This document shows, one piece after another, positions 8,796 to 15,710 of a stretch of DNA of 64,000 nucleotides. The stretch lies in NCBI GenBank assembly GCA_963667575.2, contig CAXXHY010000002.1:6870-70869 (forward strand), in the 5' to 3' direction. The DNA comes from G963665495 sp963667575. Lineage in GTDB: Bacteria > Desulfobacterota > Desulfovibrionia > Desulfovibrionales > Desulfovibrionaceae. Each line of letters starts with the position of its first letter. Position 1 is the stretch's first letter. The notes beneath the pieces were generated by a model. The model had not been told where the DNA came from. It worked only from the letters and a program-made list of their open reading frames with translations, and searched no databases. The translations under genes were made by a program, and so were the position numbers.

Positions 8796-11519
8796 TTATG
8801 TGCGGGCTTTATCACTTCCAGCATCTAACCCACTGAAAAAGAAGTGATACATGCGCTTGTTGATGCCCCTGCCTTTCTTTTGGTCCGTGCGTCGGTTTCC
8901 CTTACTGAGAAGAATACCACGCTCTATAAGCTCATTTGCAATGGCGTCGGGATTAAATCCCACGCAAACTTCATTTGTAAAAGTGTGAGGAAAAATCCAA
9001 TAATGAACACCATCGTCTTTTGTTTCTTTCCAACCTGCACAGTTCACAATGCGCTGTTCGTCTTTGGTATTCAGGTTGTCGAACCGGCTTGAGCCGTGAA
9101 TATCAATGAAGTTCAACGCCTGCTCAATCCCTTGGTGGATCTCTTGGGGGCCTTCATATCCGCGCTGATCCAACCAGGCATAGAAGCATATACTTGCCGC
9201 TTTTTCCGCTTCACCAGAAGGCCAGGGCAATATTCCAGCGCGTATGGCTTCCTCGCCTGCTGCAGCAATGACGCCGAATCTTCCAGCCACTCGCCGGACT
9301 TGTCCGTCGGCATGGGCAGTGCATAGGCCTTCAATAAATGTATCTCTTGTTTTTCGTGCCCGTGCGGCCACTTCGTCTTTGTTTTCAATTAGATGCCGTA
9401 TGAAAGCCCGATATGGGGTTCCGTAATATTTCTTGGAATTTTCCTTTAGCAACTTGGAAAATTTGTTGCCATCCTCAAATTCATGTAATTCTTCAAAGAG
9501 CCGTAAACCTTTCCCCGCATCCGCCGGAACGTCTAACACCCGAACCGCTTGTCCTGCTTTGATTCTTCTTCCCGTGTCTTCGGTGATTTTATCCAGAAAC
9601 GTTTGCTCGCCATTACTCAGAAACATGAGGCGCCAAGTCATTGGTGGGCGCAGACTTCCGTCACGCTTTGCGCGTGTCTTGCCGCAACCATTCGCCAACA
9701 TGTACGCCACTTCGGAACAGACTCTTGAGGAAACCTGGGAAACTTCATCCAGCATCAGTACGCTATCGTTGTGGATGACTGCCGTACCCTCCAGGCCATT
9801 GTCAGTGAGACGCCAGGATTGAAGGAATCCGTCCAGCCCTCCACCAACAAATGATCCGGCTACTTCCGCTGCTGTGGTTTTACCTACGCTGGAACCGCCA
9901 TAAAAATGGACGCCGCCACCTTCTTCACCAGTGAGCCGCAAAAGGGGGCCGACTAGCGCCGCTGATCCAGCAAAAGCAAGTCGAGAGTTGCCCACACAAT
10001 ATCTACCGACGTTCTCTTGCCACTCTGCCAATGTTCCCGCGGTATTGAAATGATGTTTGATCCCTGAATGCTGAAACACAACTTGTTCGTCATTGTGTCC
10101 GATCACTTCATCCGGCAGCACGAAGCAGTTATGGTACCAGCCCAACCTGGTAACGCATCGCGCAAAAATTTGGGGTTTGGCTAGTGTCAGATATTCATCC
10201 AATTTTTTACGTTGAGCAATTCCGGTACTGATGAGGAGTCCCATGCTCAACAAAATTTCTCTGTATGATTCGCCTGACCCCTTTGTCATTCCCATGGGCA
10301 TAGACCATTGATGTGTTTTGCCTTTGGGATCCTTGAATTCCAGCAGACGGCCCCATTCGTGGTCAGTATCATCGTATGTGATTGCTCGGACGTGTAATTC
10401 GCTACATATCCAGATCCAATCCTCGATGTTTCCATCTTTGTCGTACTTGGCGTAGCAAATGCCATTTTTTCGGAGAGAGAATCCTTCCGGTATGCCGTCC
10501 GTGCGTTCAGGTTTGGGCTGTTTTTTATCCATTGGCGGTATCACCGGGTTATTCGTGCTGACAGCTCCGGACAAAACACCCTGATTGGATTGCTGGTTAT
10601 TCTTCGGCGGTGCGCTCCTGGGCTGTTCCAATCCTTTGGTTAGTCCAGAATTGATAGTTTTTCGCGCTTCTGATTCAGATAGTGAGCAATTCGCAGTGGA
10701 ATCGAGTAGGGCAGCTTCACATTCAGATCGGTTGATTTCACCGCCAGCCACCAGCTGGCCCAGTGAGAATGCGGCTTTGTTCAAAGCATCATTGCGGCCT
10801 CCTTCAAGGGTCATGCTCACCCTGGAGCATTCCTCTACCAGAGCCTTGCGTCCGTATTCGGTGGTGTCGCCGGTATGTTTTTGAAGTGTGGCTGGCCCTG
10901 TGTTGGGCCGTGTTTCCGATTTCGGCTTTGTGATTAGGTCAATCAGCCATTGAGGTGGTTGTGCTGCGGGCAGGTCATTCATCCATTGATACGTACCGCC
11001 TGAAGGGTGCGGGCTTGGAGGTAGGATGACTTGTCCCCCTGTGGCCCGAATGTCCAAGTTTTTAGCGATTCCGCTCGCGCTATTTCTGATGTTAACGCCT
11101 GCAGGCATCAGAAAAAAAAGCTGTTGCCCGCCGCTGCCTGTCCGCTGTGTTTTGGTGGCTGGCAATTTTTCGTATTTAGATTCGAGTCCTGCAAGGTTGG
11201 CAGGACCGTCTGGTAGATCAATATCTAGTACAAATTCCCCGAGCGGTTCACCGGTCAGACAGCCGATCATGCTATCTGGCCATTTCTGCCACCAATCGTG
11301 GATTTGTTTAGCGTCCGTTGTGCCGAGTTTTTGCCAGTTGGAGATGCGTGGACTTTTTGCCTCAAAGAGCTTGCCCTTCCATTCCCGGTCTTTCTCGTTA
11401 CATGGAATTATGTGCCAGCCTCGTTGTGCGTATTCGAGAGCCGCATCAAGAACATGCTTCATGCAGTTTTCCTTGACATTTTTTGTCGAGGGAGGCATGA
11501 AATAACTGTTTAGCTTCAT
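8796..11519 (-). CDS. Bifunctional primase-polymerase / DUF927 helicase-like replication protein
   Basis: 907 residues (start could also be the Met at residue 8 or 20). Residues about 20-200 form a Prim-Pol domain: GWHIIPCNEKDR, VLDIDLPDGPANL (catalytic acidic residues) and RTGSGGQQLFFLMP. Residues about 345-830 are a DUF927 domain with a Walker A GGSSVGKTTAA, a Walker B VLMLDEVSQ and a downstream MTWRLMFLSNGE block. Such proteins prime and unwind DNA for satellites and plasmids. It is followed by a strong terminator and preceded by an XRE regulator on the same strand. It likely replicates the excised element together with the Rep_3-like initiator. Confidence 0.88.
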   Translation of the reverse strand: MKLNSYFMPPSTKNVKENCMKHVLDAALEYAQRGWHIIPCNEKDREWKGKLFEAKSPRISNWQKLGTTDAKQIHDWWQKWPDSMIGCLTGEPLGEFVLDIDLPDGPANLAGLESKYEKLPATKTQRTGSGGQQLFFLMPAGVNIRNSASGIAKNLDIRATGGQVILPPSPHPSGGTYQWMNDLPAAQPPQWLIDLITKPKSETRPNTGPATLQKHTGDTTEYGRKALVEECSRVSMTLEGGRNDALNKAAFSLGQLVAGGEINRSECEAALLDSTANCSLSESEARKTINSGLTKGLEQPRSAPPKNNQQSNQGVLSGAVSTNNPVIPPMDKKQPKPERTDGIPEGFSLRKNGICYAKYDKDGNIEDWIWICSELHVRAITYDDTDHEWGRLLEFKDPKGKTHQWSMPMGMTKGSGESYREILLSMGLLISTGIAQRKKLDEYLTLAKPQIFARCVTRLGWYHNCFVLPDEVIGHNDEQVVFQHSGIKHHFNTAGTLAEWQENVGRYCVGNSRLAFAGSAALVGPLLRLTGEEGGGVHFYGGSSVGKTTAAEVAGSFVGGGLDGFLQSWRLTDNGLEGTAVIHNDSVLMLDEVSQVSSRVCSEVAYMLANGCGKTRAKRDGSLRPPMTWRLMFLSNGEQTFLDKITEDTGRRIKAGQAVRVLDVPADAGKGLRLFEELHEFEDGNKFSKLLKENSKKYYGTPYRAFIRHLIENKDEVAARARKTRDTFIEGLCTAHADGQVRRVAGRFGVIAAAGEEAIRAGILPWPSGEAEKAASICFYAWLDQRGYEGPQEIHQGIEQALNFIDIHGSSRFDNLNTKDEQRIVNCAGWKETKDDGVHYWIFPHTFTNEVCVGFNPDAIANELIERGILLSKGNRRTDQKKGRGINKRMYHFFFSGLDAGSDKART

Positions 11520-11537
11520 GCACCCGCGTGAAATTTT

Positions 11538-11569
11538 AGCCTCTGCCCTGGTCCGGCAGGGGCTTTTTT
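11538..11569 (+). terminator. Hairpin with T-run, reading rightwards
   Basis: AGCCTCTGCC and GGCAGGGGCT pair (one G-U) around a seven-base loop, followed by six T residues on the plus strand. It lies between the XRE gene and the primase start, both minus-strand. It could end rightward transcription or act in the leader of the primase message. Confidence 0.55.
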
Positions 11570-11602
11570 GTGGGTTGTTATATAGCCATCTTAGTTTTAT
11601 AT

Positions 11603-11803
11603 TTAATGAGTAGGGCAGTTTTTTATTATTATTTCGATTTCATGCAGTTTTGCCGCTACCCACGAGGGGGCAGGACGATAACCATTTAGAATACTGGATA
11701 AGAATCCTTGAGAACAACCAATGTTAAAGGCCACTTCCTGTTGCGTAATTCGGGCCGATTTTAACTTGGCCTTCAGCGGGTGTTCTTCTGGTCGCTTTAA
11801 CAT
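11603..11803 (-). CDS. XRE/Cro-C1 family repressor-like protein
   Basis: 66 residues, essentially one helix-turn-helix: LKAKLKSARITQQEVAFNIG, then CSQGFLSSILNGYRPAPSW. The second helix (CSQGFLSSILNG) is the expected recognition helix. It lies upstream of the primase gene and is divergent from the Rep_3-like gene across an AT-rich region, so it may switch replication of the element. Confidence 0.75.
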   Translation of the reverse strand: MLKRPEEHPLKAKLKSARITQQEVAFNIGCSQGFLSSILNGYRPAPSWVAAKLHEIEIIIKNCPTH

Positions 11804-12063
11804 GAATTGTCTCCTGTGATAGAAGGATATTTTAGTATTTTTGATATTATTTTTATTGTTAACTGCAAGATATGTATCTGATATAATTTATTAATTTTTT
11901 GATTAACTCGCTGCTGTTTTTTGACTATATTAGATTAGTAAAGATTTGATATGACGTTTTTTATAAATGTCATGTCAAGAAAATCGTGTCAAGATTTTTT
12001 CGGTGGGATTTTGTAGAATTTTATTTTATTGAAAACAAATATGAAAACTAATAGCTAACAAAA
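11804..12063. other. AT-rich intergenic region with iteron-like repeats (candidate origin)
   Basis: There is no gene here. TGTCAAGA occurs at 11973-11980 and 11987-11994, 14 bases apart, and a third TGTCA overlaps at 11968-11972. The long A/T tracts and the position just upstream of a Rep_3-like gene match the plan of iteron origins. Two full copies are few, so an operator is equally possible. Confidence 0.35.
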
Positions 12064-12684
12064 ATGAGCTGTCGACTGGTTTTAGATAATGAATTCACGC
12101 TTACGAGTTATTTTCTTTTAAGAATTAAAAAAATTCTAGAAGAAAAGGACGTTTCTTTAATAGAAATAGAAAAGAGTAGCTATGTATATGAAAATGTAAT
12201 AACTTTTTCAGAACTTCATAAGAAGACTGTGATAAATGCTTTGAATAATTTATTGAAGGGGTACTTTTTTGTAAAAACATCGGACATAAATGTTGTATCA
12301 TGTAGCTTGATATATTCTTATCGAATTGATCCAGATAAAATCGTGATGTATATTTCACAAGAAAGTAAGGAGTATTACAAAAAATTTTTAGATATATATG
12401 ACTCTGAGAAGTTAGAGAAATTACTTTCGATGAAAAGTACGTATAGCCATATTCTATATGACTATTTATTAAGAAATGAAGATGAAATAACGGTTGATTT
12501 AGCAGATTTGCATGACTTATTAGATACACCAGAGTCTTTTAGGAAGAACTATAGTGATTTCAAAAGGCGAGTTTTAAAGCAATTTTCGAAAGATTTGAAT
12601 AAAACTTCAAGTGTTTACAAAGAAATTTTTGAAGGAAAAAAGGTAACTAAAATATATTTTGATAGTTATTTTTTGAAATTATAA
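12064..12684 (+). CDS. Rep_3-like plasmid replication initiator (short)
   Basis: 206 residues, very AT-rich. The C-terminal half fits the second winged helix of Rep_3 (RepB/pi-type) initiators: ILYDYLLRNEDEITVDLADL, LLDTPESFRKNYSDFKRRVL, then KQFSKDLNKTS and GKKVTKIYF. The family normally has about 250-330 residues, so the first winged helix is short or diverged. There is no clear Shine-Dalgarno sequence. It is divergent from the XRE gene across candidate iterons. Role: binding iterons to start replication of the element after excision, or a remnant of a captured plasmid. Confidence 0.6.
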   Translation: MSCRLVLDNEFTLTSYFLLRIKKILEEKDVSLIEIEKSSYVYENVITFSELHKKTVINALNNLLKGYFFVKTSDINVVSCSLIYSYRIDPDKIVMYISQESKEYYKKFLDIYDSEKLEKLLSMKSTYSHILYDYLLRNEDEITVDLADLHDLLDTPESFRKNYSDFKRRVLKQFSKDLNKTSSVYKEIFEGKKVTKIYFDSYFLKL

Positions 12685-12814
12685 ATCAAGCTTTATTTGT
12701 TGATGTTTGTAGTTGAGCGTAGATACAAAACTTCGAATTTAAATTGAATTCACATTGTAGCCGAGAGATACCAGGAAACAGTCTACTTTATTATCTGAAA
12801 TATAGTGATATTTT

Positions 12815-12952
12815 TTGAGAAACCTGAACACCAGCACCAGGCTCGTGCTCGCGTCGGTCGCGCTGGTCGTGGTCATCGGCTCCGCTGCCGTTGTCTGCAA
12901 CATGGCTACTCCTGTGGATGCGCAGGCGGCGTGTGGTACGCCTAATTGTTGA
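12815..12952 (+). CDS. Possible secreted or membrane peptide in a GC-rich patch
   Basis: A frame starting at TTG (12815) encodes about 45 residues: RNLNTSTRLVLASVALVVVI, a hydrophobic segment, then a short tail with VDAQAACGTPNC. A stop lies two codons upstream of the TTG and there is no ribosome-binding site. The patch is strongly GC-rich inside the most AT-rich part of the window, so it has a different origin from its flanks. It may be a small exported peptide or a fragment of a longer gene. Confidence 0.25.
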   Translation: MRNLNTSTRLVLASVALVVVIGSAAVVCNMATPVDAQAACGTPNC

Positions 12953-12978
12953 TAGTTTTCAGATAACAATTTGTTTTT

Positions 12979-13209
12979 TCAATTTTTCTGCGGTGTCAGC
13001 TTTCCCGGTGGTCTCAGCATTTCTTCCCATTCCTCGGCGTATCTCTTTTTCTGGTGGTATTTTGGGCTGTAATAATCCACATCCTCTTCTTCCCTGGCGT
13101 AGTAGTTTTTGAGCGGATCAAAGGGATAGAAGCAGGAATTCGCATCAAGCTTTTTTCCCCTGGCAGAGATCTGTGCCTGAAAGAACAACGTATGGTTTGT
13201 GCAAAACAA
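12979..13209 (-). CDS. Hypothetical protein, 76 residues
   Basis: The frame reads MFCTNHTLFFQAQISARGKK, then a charged and tyrosine-rich middle (YYAREEEDVDYYSPKYHQKK) and a basic end. I recognise no family. The composition is plausible for coding, and it lies between the two mobile elements. It could be a displaced toxin tip related to the RHS relic next to it, but nothing shows this directly. Confidence 0.35.
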   Translation of the reverse strand: MFCTNHTLFFQAQISARGKKLDANSCFYPFDPLKNYYAREEEDVDYYSPKYHQKKRYAEEWEEMLRPPGKLTPQKN

Positions 13210-13312
13210 CCGGCGGACGCTTTCCTTTACGGGTGTTCCGGGCGATATTCCGGCGTAGGGCAGGTTTTTCGGAGCTGATTACATCCTTCTTTGGTTTTTT
13301 CGTTTAGGCTTC

Positions 13313-13328
13313 GGCTGGGGGAATCGAA
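13313..13328. repeat. Candidate left attachment site of the ssrA element
   Basis: GGCTGGGGGAATCGAA matches the ssrA 3'-end copy at 34606-34621 at 15 of 16 positions, in the same orientation as a recombination core requires. GTTGTRCCAC-type sites lie 50-70 bases to the right, as they do inside the other end. Confidence 0.6.
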
Positions 13329-13350
13329 ATAGGTTCTTTATCTTGAAATA

Positions 13351-13671
13351 TCAGTGGGTTGATTTTTTGAAGCTGAGAAGTTGTGCCACCGTTGTACCAG
13401 AAAAAAAGTGCGAGTTTTGGCATTGGGTTCGATGGAGAGCCTTTGTTAGCACCGTGTTGTCGTAGGTAAAGGTGGTAAAGCAGGCCAGCGCATGAGTAAC
13501 GGAAGTTACTAAGAAAAAAGTCCCCGGCATCTTCATGAGATTCCTGGGGCTTATATGCTTGCTGGCGGAGAGGGGGAGATTCTTGGGACGTCTCCAGTAC
13601 CCTCTGAAATCATTGAGTATTTTGTCTGCTTCCGATGCCTTGGTGTAGCAGTCTGGTGGGCAGCTGGTCAA
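13351..13671 (-). pseudogene. RHS YD-repeat relic
   Basis: The stretch at about 13432-13515 reads VTSVTHALACFTTFTYDNTV on the minus strand. This aligns with the YD repeat of the large RHS gene reading LASVTDALDRTTTFAYDSVD. No further YD repeats or core motif flank it, so it is a fragment. It points the same way as the intact RHS gene and lies beyond the immunity gene, where displaced C-terminal RHS cassettes usually sit. The frame may not be translated; 13672-13776 shows no convincing gene. Confidence 0.55.
13380..13399. repeat. Arm-type sites near the left end of the ssrA element
   Basis: GTTGTGCCACC (13380-13390) is followed directly by GTTGTACCA (13391-13399). The same two sequences occur in tandem at 34465-34486 near the other end. 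Shared repeats at both ends are expected for integrase arm binding. Confidence 0.6.
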
Positions 13672-13783
13672 GGGGGATTGGAGCTTGGAGTATTAAATGA
13701 GGAGGAGTCGATCAATGACTCATTCGTGTTGCCTGAAACTTGCGCAAGAAATGTCGATAAAGTTCAGACTAGTTCAAATCAAC

Positions 13784-14990
13784 TGAAGTAGTTTCGACTA
13801 GATCTGACATTTCCTCTTGAAAATAAAGAGGTTCTCCCTTTTGATGGGTTAGCACAATCCACCAAACCGAGCACCATGCTCAGGAGAACCTCATGGAAAG
13901 TTTCAATCAGAATACGATAAAACACAAGATGGGCCTGCTCAACCTCGCCGAGGAACTCAACAACGTCTCGAAGGCCTGCAAAATGATGGGCTTTTCGCGA
14001 GACACGTTTTACCGCTACAAGACTGCGAAGGAACAAGGCGGAGTTGAAGCCCTCTTCGATCGGAGCCGACGTAAACCCAACCTGAAGAATAGGGTTGAAG
14101 CTGATATTGAAGAGGCTGTCATTGCCTACGCCACAGATTTCCCCGCGCATGGTCAGGCACGTTCCAGCAACGAACTGCGGAAACGCGGCATATTTGTTTC
14201 GCCTTCAGGTGTTCGTTCAATCTGGCTGCGCCATGGGCTGCATAACTTCAAGCTGCGTTTAAAAGCATTGGAAAAGATCTCCGCCGATCAGGGAGTTGTT
14301 CTTACAGAATCCCAAGTCCAAGCACTTGAGAAGAAGAAGGATGATGACCAGGCGCATGGCGAGATTGAGACTGCCCATCCCGGTTATCTGGGCAGCCAGG
14401 ACACTTTTTACGTAGGCACAATTAAGGGTGTCGGGCGTATTTATCAGCAGACCTTTGTGGATACGTACTCCAAATGGGCTGCCGCAAAGCTATACACAAC
14501 GAAAACACCCATTACCGCAGCTGACCTACTCAACGACCGGGTGCTGCCTTTTTTTGAAGAGCAGGAAATGGGGATATTGCGCATCCTCACTGATCGGGGA
14601 ACCGAATATTGTGGCCGAGCAGAGACACATGATTATCAGCTCTTTCTTGGCATTTGTGGCATCGAACACACCAAGACCAAAGCGCGACATCCGCAGACAA
14701 ACGGTATTTGTGAGCGCTTCCACAAAACGATATTGAATGAATTTTACCAGGTTGCCTTCAGGAAAAAGATCTTCCATTCATTGGAGGAATTGCAAACGGA
14801 CTTAGACGCTTGGCTGGCCTATTACAACACCGAGCGTACTCATCAGGGAAAAATGTGTTGCGGTCGAACGCCAATGGAAACTATGATTGATGGCAAGACC
14901 ATCTGGCAGGAAAAGGTTACAAGTTTGAACTAAACTGACAATTACAAACCCATCAAAAGGTGACTGTCAGATCAAGTCTGAACCACTACA
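13784..14990 (+). mobile_element. IS481-family insertion sequence, 1207 bp
   Basis: The imperfect terminal repeats begin TGAAGTAGTTTCGACTAGAT on the left and TGTAGTGGTTCAGACTTGAT on the right (reverse complement). Both continue into CTGACA. The 7-base sequence AATCAAC lies directly outside both ends (13777-13783 and 14991-14997) as a target duplication. One transposase gene fills the element. It inserted between the RHS relic and the immunity candidate. Confidence 0.92.
13893..14933 (+). CDS. IS481-family transposase
   Basis: 346 residues, full length. The N-terminal helix-turn-helix (NNVSKACKMMGFSRDTFYRY) precedes an rve-type DDE integrase core: the first Asp region at QTFVDTYSKWAAAKLY, the second at ILTDRGTEYCG, and the Glu block NGICERFHKTILNEFY. 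The C-terminal stretch YYNTERTHQGKMCCGRTPME is typical of IS481 and related families. No frameshift is seen, so the element may still be active. ATG at 13893 follows AGGAG at 13881. Confidence 0.95.
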   Translation: MESFNQNTIKHKMGLLNLAEELNNVSKACKMMGFSRDTFYRYKTAKEQGGVEALFDRSRRKPNLKNRVEADIEEAVIAYATDFPAHGQARSSNELRKRGIFVSPSGVRSIWLRHGLHNFKLRLKALEKISADQGVVLTESQVQALEKKKDDDQAHGEIETAHPGYLGSQDTFYVGTIKGVGRIYQQTFVDTYSKWAAAKLYTTKTPITAADLLNDRVLPFFEEQEMGILRILTDRGTEYCGRAETHDYQLFLGICGIEHTKTKARHPQTNGICERFHKTILNEFYQVAFRKKIFHSLEELQTDLDAWLAYYNTERTHQGKMCCGRTPMETMIDGKTIWQEKVTSLN

Positions 14991-14997
14991 AATCAAC

Positions 14998-15684
14998 CTA
15001 TTCGAAAAAAAATTTGATCTCTTCCTCTGTTGCCAATAGATCGACTATCTCTTCAGTTGAATTAAACTCCTTATTAATATTTTCAAAAGGAAATTTATTA
15101 AAAATATCTCCTGGTATTTTAACAATATCCTCAATTCCTATGAATTTTAAATTGGTTATATCAAAATTTTCATAGTCACTAAATATAAGCCTATCGATGA
15201 ATTTTTCTGATTGAAACAAACTAAGGGCATTTTTATATATATCTCGAGTAATATCAGCAGATAGTACACTTAGACAAAATATTATCTTTGAATTTGATTT
15301 AACTTTTTCTGTTACATGAAATATCCCTGTCAATAAGTACCATTTCGGGGTAACATCTTTTTGACCAAGAACGTATGTATATTTATCTTCAGGAACTAAA
15401 TACTCCTTGGCATCATCTTCAGTTTGTTCCCATATGGTTGTTCTACCAAGTAAAGCTCCGTTTCCAATAGGCCCAATAACTGCAAAGATATCCTCTACTC
15501 CTAAGTATTCTATGCTAAAATTCGAATTATTTTCGTTTTGATTATTTCCTATTGTATTTACTTCAAGGAAAAAATCATCATATGTTTTACTCGATAAAAT
15601 ATATGACCTTAGCTCAGCAATAAATTTACCATTGACTTTCTTCAAGAAAAGTAAACTGGCACCTGTCAATTTTACAAAATTCAT
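14998..15684 (-). CDS. Putative immunity protein of the RHS toxin
   Basis: 228 residues from the ATG at 15684, which has AAGGA five bases upstream; the frame extends to 15732, overlapping the RHS end. It is strongly AT-rich, like the RHS tip and unlike the RHS body. Two blocks look alike: FSIEYLGVEDIFAVIGPIGN and LKFIGIEDIVKIPGDIFNKF, suggesting an internal duplication. The first half has a weak resemblance to DUF4288. Position directly after the RHS C-terminal tip is the standard place for an immunity gene; no function is proven. The IS481 element lies just behind its end. Confidence 0.6.
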   Translation of the reverse strand: MNFVKLTGASLLFLKKVNGKFIAELRSYILSSKTYDDFFLEVNTIGNNQNENNSNFSIEYLGVEDIFAVIGPIGNGALLGRTTIWEQTEDDAKEYLVPEDKYTYVLGQKDVTPKWYLLTGIFHVTEKVKSNSKIIFCLSVLSADITRDIYKNALSLFQSEKFIDRLIFSDYENFDITNLKFIGIEDIVKIPGDIFNKFPFENINKEFNSTEEIVDLLATEEEIKFFFE

Positions 15685-15710
15685 AATTTTCCTTAATAAA
15701 TATAATCTAT

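Larger units (their letters stand above)
7240..13300. mobile_element. Integrative element at tRNA-Pro (right end not located)
   Basis: The left end is the tRNA-Pro 3' part. Genes in order are integrase, excisionase-like protein, primase/DUF927 helicase, XRE repressor and Rep_3-like initiator, a satellite or plasmid-like replication-integration set. Composition falls well below the backbone GC, most strongly at 11.8-12.8 kb. I could not find a second copy of the tRNA 3' end, so the right boundary is only assumed to lie before the ssrA-element repeat at 13313. Confidence 0.6.

Noticed and set aside
12739..12969. A 76-codon minus-strand frame (starting at TTG) over the GC-rich patch
   Set aside because: No ribosome-binding site and an odd mix of residues. 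The plus-strand peptide is slightly better supported; neither is certain.
7318..13300. A second copy of the tRNA-Pro 3' end marking the right boundary of the first element
   Set aside because: I looked for TTCGAATCCTTTCATCCCG and close variants and found none, so I give no exact right end.
13305..13330. A tRNA fragment at the left element end (T-loop-like TTCGATTCCCCC on the minus strand)
   Set aside because: No acceptor or anticodon arm can be found nearby. The better explanation is a copy of the ssrA 3' end, supported by the arm-type repeats.
13555..13791. A 78-codon plus-strand frame beside the RHS relic
   Set aside because: It overlaps the IS481 target site and left end and runs opposite the RHS homology. 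No family features.
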